Below, in pieces: positions 15,201 to 27,200 of a stretch of 64,000 bases of DNA; position 1 is the stretch's first letter; each line of letters opens with the position of its first letter. Source of the DNA: Gordionus sp. m RMFG-2023 (Eukaryota; Nematomorpha; Gordioida; Chordodea; Parachordodidae); contig NC_088775.1 of the NCBI RefSeq assembly GCF_954871325.1, positions 13,493,561-13,557,560 of the forward strand, read 5' to 3'. The translations under genes were made by a program, and so were the position numbers. The notes beneath the pieces were generated by a model. That model ran no database searches, was not told the origin of the DNA, and was given only the letters and a program-made list of their open reading frames with translations.

Positions 15201-18200
15201 TCTAGAGGTAATTTTATAAGAATTCTTCCTAATTAATTTTTTGGGGCCACTTTGAAAATTATTATATGAACAGTTTTTGGTACTCCTTACAAAATATCTG
15301 AAATTTAGAAAAAAAAATTTAGTCTAACATTTTAAAAAATTCATTACAAATTTTTAACCGCATTTTAAAGAAAAAATATATACTAAAAAATAAATTTATT
15401 CAAAATACGCACAAGAGTTTACTCAGGGCTATAAATCGAGCCACATAGATATATATATAAGTATATATATAGTGCATCTAATATTAAAGTTATCCCAATT
15501 TTAAAAAATCATTTTTTTCGAAAAATGGCAAAGCAGACCCACTTTAAGATCCTATATCTCCGGTTAGCATAGTTAATGGACTAATATTTTGGATTCTTCA
15601 ATTATAATACTTACCAAATTTTAACAAAATCTGAGATTGTTGGGTTGTAAAGTGATTGATTTGATATGGAATGACCGTGGGGCTTTGCAAATCTCGAATT
15701 ATTATATCATATTAAAAAAGAAATTATATCCAAAATTCCTTTAAAAAAATTATGAGATTTTGTAAAAATGTATTTTAAAAAATTATTAATAAAAAAAAAG
15801 CCAAAATTTTTAAGCATTTTTTAAAATTAATGTAAACCGAATAAACGTAACGTAATATATATCACTATAAATAAGAGTGTGTAAAAAAATCTTCAAAATA
15901 AAAATTGGAGTAAAAAAATCTTTGAATATTAAATTTTAATCAAATTTTAGCTTTAAAAATGCCAAATTCTTTTATAAATAAATCTTTCAAGATGAAATAA
16001 AAATTTTAAAAAAGCAAATTTTTTTCCCAAAGTCTGCTATAAATAATAATGTTTAGAAGATCATATCCATTATATATTAAAATTGTTAAAAAGGCAAAGA
16101 ATATATATTTTTTAAAAAAATAATAATTAATAAAATATAGAACTTGGTAATTCATTGCACAATTCGACGATATTGGTAGAAATTTTTTTCTCCATAATCA
16201 TCTCGTATTTTTGTCGTTTGTTGACCGCTTTTAGGCCCTGCCAAGGTAAGAAACCTTTGATGAAGTAAAGTAGCACGTAACCTAGAGATTCCATATCATC
16301 TCTTCGACTTTGTTCTAGATTTTTTTTCAAAATAATGTGAGTTAGGTAATTTAATATATTTTTCGTTTAAGCCAATTTTAAGCCGACCGAAAGCTATCAT
16401 TTTGACCTAGGGGTTTTTTTTATAAAAAGATAGCAGCTTAAATTTGGAAGAAACAAATATAAATTAAAACGCCTTAATATTAAGGGATTTTCTATAGCAA
16501 ACGCCTGAAGATTGAGTCGAATTAGCCGACATTTAGCCATTACCCAACTATAGTTCTTAGGAATAATTTATTTTTTTTAAAAAATGATAAAAGTCGATTT
16601 GAAATAGGGAGAAATTATTCGTGTTTATATGGTTTTCCATTAATAAAAAAAAAGTCAATCAAAAAAAAGTTAAGATCCCACAAGAATATAGAGACCTTGC
16701 GCCAAGCCGACTAGTGACCCATAGGCTGGGTATAGGCCTAATATTATATTTTTTAGCGGGCTTGGGTTTTTGAAATTTTTTTAATGGGCCTAGCCCTGAA
16801 AAAGTATTTATTTAAATTTGGCTTATTAAATATGGGCCAGGTAAAAAACTTTTTACGATGGACCTGGTCCGGGCTCGATCAAAAAATCCAGGCCTATGAA
16901 AGTCTCCGCAAGAAACGGATCAATGAAAAAAAAAATCGCTTTTGAAACTTGAATCTCTTTTTAATTTTATGTCATTTTTAAACCTATCTTTGTCATCTAT
17001 TCTGGTATCCCGTCTTTACAGAGAATCTTTTATAGAGAATGCAAATATAGAGAAACCTTTATAGAGAAAACAATTGGTCGTTTATAAAGAATATCGTTTA
17101 TAGAGAATGATTTTATAGAGAATTTATTTTGTAGAGAAACTTTTAAAGAGAAAACAATTATGGAGAATGTCGTTATTAGAGAATTTCATTTATAGAGAAT
17201 GATTTTGTAGAGAATCTCGTTTATAGAGAATGATTTTGTAGAGAATCTCGTTTATAGAGAATGATTTTATAGAGAATTTATTTTATAGAGAAACTTTTAA
17301 AGAGAAAACAATTATAGAGAATGTCGTTTATAGAGAATCTAATTTACAGAGAATGATTTTATAGAGAATCTCTTTTATAGAGAATGATTTTCTAGAGAAT
17401 ATTTTTGCAGAGAATTGTAGGTCCGAAAATAATTGTATCTGAATTTACAAAATGATAGTTCAAACTCTTACCTAAAAATTATACATCGACAAAATTTAAA
17501 ATAATACACCTTTTTCTCTAAATTGATTTTAGTAAAATGAAAATTTCTTATTACAAGCCGTAAACTCCTTATCAGTTTAGAGAAAGATGAATCAAAAAGT
17601 TTAAAATGTTTTTTATAGGTTTTTTGCACTTGTTAAACATAACGGAATTCCAAATACAAACTACCCCTTTTAATTTCAATGTCTAACTTGAATTATAACC
17701 CCTTACCCTGTGGTAAAAGGTCCTGTTTAACATTGTTTGAATGGTTAAGTGTCCTTTTATTATTGGTAGATAGATCTGGTTATAAGCAAGTATAATTATC
17801 ATTAATATTTAAATTTTTTCGTGTCATTAGGACTAATTATTTATTCAAACTTTTCTGTTGAAAGGGGGGGGGGTGTTTTTTTCAAATCCCGCATAAAATT
17901 TTTGAACTCTATAATTGTCCCATATATAATATTTCTCTATAAACCAAGATTTACAAATAATTCTCTACAAAATAATTCTCTACAATGTAATTTTCTACAA
18001 TATAATTCTCCACAAAATAATTCTCTTTAAAATCATTCTCTATATACAACTTTCTCTATAAAATCATTCTCTTTGAAGTCATTCTCTATAAAGGACATTC
18101 TCTATAAAATAATTCTCTTTAAAATCATTCTCTATAAATTACATTCTCTATAAATTACATTCTCTATAAAACCATTCTCTATAAAACCATTCTCTATAAA

Positions 18201-21200
18201 ACCATTCTCTATAAAACCATTCTCTATAAACGGCATTCTCTATAAAATCATTCTCTATAAAATCATTCTCTATAAAATCATTCTCTATAAAATCATTCTC
18301 TATAAAATCATTCTCTATAAATTAATTCTCTATAAAAATTATTCTCTATATAAAACATTCTCTATAAAACATTCTCTATAAACTACATTCTCTATAAAAA
18401 TTATTCTCTATATAAAACATTCTCTATAAACTACATTCTCTATAAAACAATTCTCTATAAATGCATTCTCTATAATTGTTTTCTCTATAAATGTTTCTCT
18501 ATAAAATACATTCTCTATAAAATACATTCTCAATAATGGTTTCTCTATAAAGACGTGAAACCATCTATTCTCTATACTTTTCTTTTACTCATTTCGTTTG
18601 TATTATATCTTTTTTATTGCTTTTTCTATAATAATTTCTATAATATCCCCTAACATCTTTACTTCGATTCTCTAATTATTTTTTGTCATTTTTAGCCATT
18701 CTCCCCTACCCCCTTTATTATTTTTTTAAAAAAACCTTTATCTTATTACAATTGCGGCAAGTAATAAATTGTCATTCTAAAAGTAATAAAATTTTAACTA
18801 CGATATCAAATGACAAGAATTGTTATATATCAAGGTTTAGACCAACTTACTTCATAAAAAAACATGAATCGTGAGCTCTCCTTGGTTCCAGACCAACGTC
18901 TAAATAAATTATCAAATATAATTTAGACACCTTGCAGATCAGAAACCCGGACAGGAAATGGATCGAAAAATTTTTTAAAAAAATCCACGGCTAATTTAAA
19001 AATAAAAAATTTCAAGTGCCAGTCAATTTTTTTAAAAACCTGAGGGGGGGGGCTATGTTTTTTTCCCTGCAGTTGTAATGAGATAAGAGAAGAAGGGAAA
19101 AGGAATGATTTTTAAAAAAATTTTTATAGAAAAAAGGAAAATTAAAGATTAAATCAAAAATGAAGAAAATTAAGCGAAGATACGAAAATAGATATGAAAG
19201 ATGACATAAAATTAGAAAGATTCGCAAAAAGTAAGAAACAACTAAGAAAGAAGAAAATTAGAAATAAAAATTGCATTTTAGAAATAAAGACAATAAAAAA
19301 TTTTTGTAAAAATATATAAAAAAATAAAATAAATAACGATTTTTTTTCGATGAATCTCTTCCTTTTCTTGTGAAACTATTCCTTATTTAATAAAGAACTT
19401 TCTTTTTTTGATCATAATTTTTCCTTTTTTTAAATGGTAAACCTGTAAATCACTTATATCCTTCTGTAAAAATTAGTGAAAGGCAAATGACATAGCACAC
19501 AATATGACAAAGGCTATATCAGAGCGTTCTCGCAATTAAAAAATGAAGCATTTGGTAGACATTAAAAAAAATATAAACTATAAATATAAAATTATAAATT
19601 ACACAATGTCATTTTAAATATTATAAAAACTAGAGGGCCTGCAAAATCGAAATTTTTCCGCCCGAGACGGTCAGCGGCGATGTAATTTTTTTTAAGATTT
19701 AGGTCCAGTCCGTGGCGCGTTTTTAAAAAAGAGTTTTATAGCTAAGAAATCACGAGATATTTATTTTATTCTCTATTTTTGTAATATTATGCATTTGATT
19801 TATTTCGGCAAATAACTTTTGATAATTTAATGTTTATCTCTTTTATTCAATTTTATACAAAAATATGTAAATAAATTTGAAAAAAAAATGAATAGTAAAC
19901 ATTACCCAACTTCTGACTTTCAAAAAAGGGAAGAGTAGGAATAGCATTGATATTTTTGCGGGCCTAAAATTTTATTAAGGATGCTACCGCTGGCCTACGC
20001 AGGTCTAATATATGTTATTCCATCATTTTTAACAAATCGTCGCCTGAGAATTAAGTTATTCTATATCCTTTTCATCAAAAATGACTTTTTTTACCACTTC
20101 TATTTACATTAAAAAATTCGAAATATTTATAAAATAACTCAAATAAAATCCGATACAAGGTTAGCCATCGTACTGAAATCAATAGCAAATTAATTTTTTA
20201 AATTAATTACAAAAAGTGGAGATAGAATATTCTAATTCACAAGCGACGATATAATGCATTTGATAAAATGATTCATTTTAACAGATGTATTAATTTCGAG
20301 AGGATTGATTTTAGTTTATTACGTTTAAAAAAAATTGTAAAGATAATTCATTTTATTTTTATTATTCGTGAACATTTTATATTTTAATTTTTTTAAAAAG
20401 GATAGAAAAATTTTTAAAAAGCTTCATAGTAAATTATTTAAATTACAGAGGCGATACTCTTAAATTTAGAATAAGATATCCCTTGTTTTCCGATGAATTC
20501 GACATGAGTTTTCTCATCTATTCGTTTTTACAATTCAAAACAAGACAGATATTTACTTTAAAATATGGAAATTCTTCGGATTTAATAATAGTGGTAATTC
20601 TTAATAAAAATCCAAATTTTAATTATTTTCTTAAACACTAGGCAATCGAGCTCTCTGGTCTCTGGGTATGGCCTTTTAAAGGCAACTATCAGCTTTGATT
20701 GCCAATAATTTTAGTAATTACAGTGAATATAACTAATAATTTTAAAACAAATAAACTTTGTAAATTTATTGATTATGACGACTCCTCTTTTTTAACTAGA
20801 GTTTGGAAAAAAATGTTCAATTTTTTTTAGATGATTTAATCTTGGAAGATTTTTTTATGCATGAAAATTTCAAAGAGCTCTCAAAAAAATTTGATCAACA
20901 TATCTCTCTTCTTCATAAACTCAAACTCTGCTGCATTTAATAAAAAAAGGTATGCGTAATGTTTTTTTCCTTCGTCTTCTATTAATCCTCCTAACCTAAA
21001 TTAGGAAATACAATAATATACAGATCAAATAAAAAAGATATAATTTCCTTTTAAAAGAAAAATATTTAAGTCTATTGTATTGTAACTAAGGATACTTGGA
21101 TTTTTTAAAAAAATATACATGATAGAGTTCAAAGAATGTAAATCAAAGAGAATAATATCAAATAATAATTTATTTTTTTCCAAAAAAAACAGAAACAAAA

Positions 21201-24200
21201 ATGAATGAGAAATTATTTTTAAAAGATAAACCTACTATTTTTTAAGTATCATATAGTAAATATATATATATATATATCTTTCTTTCTTTCCTTCCTATAT
21301 ATAAATATAAATCATTAAAAAATATATAGATATAACCATTATTGGTTGATAATTTTTTTTAAAAATTAGTCAATCAGATATATCAATATGGCGGATAAAA
21401 AACATATTTATTTATTATTCCAAATATTGAATCACAGAATTTTTTTTCAAAAAAAATTTATATATATTTGAGGTCTATTTCTTTTCCAAATTTTCCCCAT
21501 CATTTTAATATTTTAAAAATATGGCATCATACTAGGACAAATAATGAATTCCCCAAGGTTAGTAAAATTATATAGTCAAGATGATAAAACTATTTTCAGC
21601 TGATAATACAAATACCAAGCTGTTGCTTACCTCTTAGCTCTAACGTTGAAATATTTCTTAAACCTAAAGTGACCTAAATCTATCCAATTTTTTTTTAAAT
21701 GTCATCTATAAAAACAAACGACCAACGATAATAATATTTTATTAATTACCAACCTATTCCCAGGTGAGTATTTACGCTGGCATACCTAGCTGTGCCCGTG
21801 AGATTCTTATCGTCCCTATAAGGGATATGCCTCGTTCTGTCGAAATATTTTTTGGCCAAACCAAAGTCGATCAAATGAACGATGTTCCCCTTTTTCCCAA
21901 ATCCCATCAAAAAGTTATCGGGTTTAAGGTCTCGGTGGATGAAATGGCGATCGTGCATCGTTTGAACTCTATCAATCTTTTGTCGTTAATTTAATTTGAG
22001 ATTATTCGTTGGAGCCAGATGGACCACCAAAAACCAGGGTTACCCCTCATTCATAGTTAGCGCGAACGCGTGAATTGTGAATGAGAGGTTACCCTACATT
22101 TGTAGTTAGCACAAATTCATAGGGGAGTTTATAAAATATGCTGTATTTTTACTATTCGCCGCGAATACGCGTTATCTATGAATGAGGTGTTATGGGCCCG
22201 GTTGCAAGATTCATAAAAACTTGAAATTGTATGGACGTTTTTGCGGGCATGGACCAATTTTTACAACCATTCAAAATAGAGTACATTTGGAACCGCGAGA
22301 TTTCTATCCCATTTTTGTTATTTTAAACAAAATTACAGCAACACAATTTCTAAATCTTAGAATCTCGCAAAACCGGGTTTAAACCCTTCAGGAAAACGTC
22401 CAATACAAATCATAAATAAATTCGTAATCGCATAAAAAAAGAACAATTATTAAAAAAATAGAAAACCAATTGATCAGCCAATAAAAGTACAGTTTTGAGT
22501 GAAAATTTTCTTGAGCAATAGTTGAACAAATCTTCCAAGCTGGGCCCCAATAATTCCAAAACCATAACATTGTACTCTCCTTCTTGCCCACACCAAAACA
22601 AAGAAGGTATTCCGGCTTCGAGTTTGTTAAATATATTTTAAAAAAATTTTTTATTATACCATCAAAACTGATTTTATTCAAGTTACACACCTATCATTCC
22701 AAAAAATATTGTAATAAAAGAATGAGCAGATATCGGCATCGGTAGATTTGTATTTTAACTGATACTATTTAATATTTGTTGTATAACCTAAAAATAATAG
22801 TATAGGTTAGAGGTCTGTGATGGATTTTAGCCCGCCCGCTTATGCCCGCCCATACTTCAGGAGGGCAAGGTGGGGTTTTTAAAATATTTTCAATATTGGG
22901 CGGGTTAAAAAAATTAATGGGAGGCGTGGGCGCGTGTAATTTTAATATTTTTTAGGTGAAATGAGCAGAAAAGATTTCAATTTATTAAAAATAATAGTTT
23001 TATTTCATAATATTGCATATTTATATGTTTAATTAAAAATACATTAAAATAAATAAAGAGCCAACCCAGCCATTATAATTTCTAAACATTAGCGTGCATA
23101 CGAATAAAACAAAACTAATAGATAAAATATGCAGGCGGGTATTTTTTTTAAAAATTATAAGTAGGCGGGGGGGTGTTAAAAATTTCCAAAACAACGAATG
23201 GGCGGGCATTTTGGCTAAAAACCCGTTATTGCAGACCTTTAGTATAGGTATATATCTGATTTTAAAAATTCATACTATAATTTAAGTTTTCTTGATTAAT
23301 TTTGCTTTGATGGGAACTATAAGATCCTATTCAAAAAATATATTGTACAAAGACACGTATTTTGTATAAGAGGAAAACCTAACCATGGACCTTAAAAATC
23401 TAACCAGGTTTAAAATATTTCGGGCCAAGATCGGGGTAAAAAAAATTGAATTACAATAAAACATTATATCTATAGAATATATATAAAGGACAAAAAAAGT
23501 TTTATTGAGTTATATCATAATGGCTCAAATTTTCGATGGAAATTATGCTATCATTTATGAAATAGAAAAAGCCTAATAATCCTTGAAAATAAATATTACT
23601 TTGATCGTTTAATCGTTCTAACTTAAATATATCAACTTATATTGTTGCAAAGCAGAAATTTCATAAATTTAAGAGGTAAATAGTATATTAATAAATCACT
23701 AAATTTTTTAAAAAAAATAATTCAAAACGGTTTAAAAATTATATCCGGGTGGAATTTGAGCGGATTGGACATTATAAGACTTATAAAAAGAATTATGTAT
23801 ATCTTTAGTTGCGAGTAAAAATGGGGAAAAAAATTGAAACATAACATTAAAAAAAATTAAAATTTGACGAATATAAAAAGTATTAAATTATCATTTATTT
23901 TAAAAAAGAACTAGGGCTGTGTCGATCCACATATTTTTCACCGATCCATCCGATCCGATATTGGTTGAAAACCGATCTGATACCGATCCGATCCATCCCC
24001 CTTTGAACCAAATGTAATTAAGAAATCAATATTTTTTTTGCAAAAAATCGAATTATGCATTTATTTTTTTCATTTCTACAATTAAAAGTTAAGACTATAA
24101 TTTAAAAAATATTATATTATAATAGATAAAAAAAATATTATAATTATGTAAAATAAATATATACATAACATAAAATAACAAGATCGGATCGGTTTTTACA

Positions 24201-27200
24201 GGTATCAGCCCGATCCGATATTTTTGGAAAAAGCTAGATATCGATGCCGATCCGATATATAATATCGGCACAGCCCTAAAAAAACTATTAAATATATATA
24301 TCATAAAAGATTCCAAAATTTCTCTAAATTAAATGATAGATAGAAGAAAAAAAATGATAGAAATTTATCTATATATAAATTAAAAGGATCTTATTTTGAC
24401 TCTCGTTGATGCCTAAATTTAATAATCAATTTGATACACCATACCTATTTTTAATATTATTTAAAAAATAATATTATGTTATGCAAAAAAATATAAAAAT
24501 AAGTTTTTAAAGTCTTATTTATAAAATAATCTTAAAAAATAGTTATTTTTGATAGGGGGGATTATCCAACTTAATTTCGTTTTATTTATTGTAGTGGTTT
24601 TTTTAAGCTTATCGTTTTCATAATAATATCATTAAAATATATTAAAAAGTTAATGTTTTAATTTTTTAAATTAAGTGATTATTTTTTAGAAATAATTGAA
24701 ATTATTATTTGAATTCTTAAATAACTTTAAAAATTAAACAGTAAAAGATATTTTATCCTGCTTGAATATCGACATGTAATAAACTGCTAAAAAATTTTTT
24801 TTTATAAAGAAGCATTATCTAATAAATTAAACCATATGTTTCGGTATTTTGATTAAAACTCCATGAACTTAGAACTTAAACTTTCTGTAAAATGGTTGGA
24901 AGGACTTGTTCCAGAAAAAATGCTTTAATATTTTACCTTAGGCTACGTCTTCACAGGCAATTAAAAAAATTATTAATGCGCGTAAAAGTGCGAATATTTG
25001 CAAGACGCTCACGTCTGTCTGTTTATATTAGTTACAGATTTTGCGAAAGTAAAATGCACGAATAATGCCCATTTTTAATTGGCAGCGAAGATATAGGTTT
25101 ATCGCATAGAAAATATTTATTCATTTTTGATTTATCGAACCCCCTTTTCTAAATCCTTTTAGCTAATAAATAATATTAGTTAAGTTGAAAAAAAATGAAC
25201 TTATCTATCTAAATGAAATTAAATATATATGTATAAATCAGCTGAAAAAAAGTTTTTAAAATATTTATCTGATCTGTAAAAAAATTAATAATTTGAAGCA
25301 AGTTGAACCTGATTTGGGAAGACATAGGGATGCAAATTTATAAAATATTTCTTTTGTGTAATTTTCAGAGTTTGAAAAAAAAAGTCCAAAATTTTGAGCA
25401 AAAAATCTTTGAATATCATAAAATTGATATTTTTTAAGAAGATCAAAATCATTTATTGAAAATTTGGGATTTCATCATGAAATATTTAATGATAATATTT
25501 CCTCTATTTTTAGTAATTTTTTTAAAAACTTAATTTAAATGCAAATGTTTACTTCTCTAGTATCGATTTTAATTTCAAATTTACTTTAAAAATTTTCTAG
25601 AGAGATTTAAGTGAGATTCATAATTTTTAGAAATTTTTTGTTTTAGCGATTTAAAACCTATCTCATATATTTTTATGCAAAAAAAAATCACAAAAGATTA
25701 AAGGTAAAATTTGATCAAGTTTGAGTATTCTCAGAAAAATCTTTGAAAAGATTTTTTATTGAAGAGCATTTCAAACTCTGGAAATTTTAGGCTATGTTCT
25801 AAACATCAAAAAAATTAATAATTTCGAAACTTTTTATGCTTTATAGAAAAAACGCGAAATAAGAAAAAAACCTTATTAGGAATAAGAAAAAAACCTTATT
25901 AGGTTTGGTTTTCTTTAAAGTTTTTAAAATTTTTGAAACAAGTTTTAGGACACAAGCTAATTAAAGATTAATTATATTTTAAAAAAATTAGATTATCTGT
26001 ACTAGAGGTATGCAATGGGTGGGTTTTAACCCAATATTAAAGCGTTTATGGTCCCAAATATGATTAAAAAAAATTTTTAAAAGGCCTTAAAACGAGATCC
26101 CCCCCCCTCCGATGATTAAAATATAAAATAATCTTGGACACTTACTATATAGGTTGACTATAAAGTACCCCCCCCCCCTCCCCATCCGATTCAAAATTTT
26201 TACAATGATGCAATGGTATAGAGGCTGATTTAACAATCAGATTGCCTCCAAGTCCTTTGCATATGGTAAATTCATTAGTATTTATCAGAGTTGTTAAAGT
26301 ATCTAGTCATAAAATATGGTATCAGTGTCTAAATAAATGTTTATAAAATGTATTGGTATATAGATAACTATTTCTCGATGTATCTGTATAAGACATACAT
26401 TCTGTCTCTTCTAGATTCATTTAAAGAGTTTTAACAACTCTTACGGCTCGTTTTCGCTGATTTTTAAAAATGGCTAATTCAAATTATCCCAATCTCGGAA
26501 ATTTCGCCCATAAGATGTGGCAGAAAGTTGGAAAAATTTTTTATGGCTTAATTAATAATATTTTGGTGAAATTCTGCTATTCAACAACACTATTTATTAA
26601 ATAGGATTAAATTATGTTATCTGTGTGACTGCACCGTTACTAAAAACACATTGAGAAAAAACAAAATAAACCTATTTTCACATTTCTTTCTTTCTAAAGA
26701 TTTTATTTTGAAATTCTAAGATCATCTTAAACATTATTAAAATTTATATTTCAAAATTATAAATACATACTGGATGTGAATATTTGTATTTAACTTCTAA
26801 TTTAGTTTTTTTTATAGAAAAAATAAAATATATTATTTTTATATATTAACTTGCTCACTAAATTTGGATCTTTGAATGTAAGAAAAAAAAATGATTTGAA
26901 CACGCGAAAGCTATTTGCACCATATAATAATAATGTGAATGATATTTTATTTAAAAAGGGGGAAAGAAGTCAAATATAAGTGCAAATGAGAAAGACTAGG
27001 CATAATAGAACGAACACCACTAACACAATCAATACTTCTATTTCCATTTTGACCAGAAAAAAATTTGAATTTTATTAGATATTTAATAAATGAAGATTGT
27101 TGAAAATTATTAAATTTTTAAAAAACAAGTTTGTTGTTTGTTTTTCACGAAAAAAATGATAGAAATAAAAAATTTATAACATCCGACAACTGTAAAAAAA

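Larger units (their letters stand above)
6023..15668. mobile_element. Large inverted-repeat element invaded by several others
   Basis: The left arm at 6023-6240 (CACTTACCCAACAATCTCAG...) is the inverse of 15465-15668. A second pair, 9095-9180 with 15215-15315, contains GGTACTCCTTACAAAATATC on its right side. A third pair, 9190-9345 with 12765-12920, shares ATTTTGAAAATATAAGTYA-type sequence and CCAAAATGCGATTTTAT. The pairs occur in nested order, so they belong to one inverted structure. The right arm is split by the 13-15 kb insert and the centre by hAT copies. It lies in CK1 intron 5. Its class is unknown; whether the Tc1/mariner remnant in its left half is its own transposase or a guest is open. 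Confidence 0.55.

Noticed and set aside
17821-18030. Plus-strand frame with NNSLQ repeats
   Set aside because: It simply translates the 17-bp minisatellite of the fold-back element.
17018-18560. CRISPR-like array of short repeats
   Set aside because: Repeats are contiguous without unique spacers and the sequence is eukaryotic; it is a minisatellite.
21764-22382. Plus-strand frames opposite CK1 exon 4 and across intron 3
   Set aside because: The first is antisense to the HRD/DFG exon; the second runs across a MITE.
26210-26270. Possible tRNA-like words (GGTATAGAGG, TTGCCTCCAAG)
   Set aside because: No acceptor stem or T-loop consensus is present at the right spacing.
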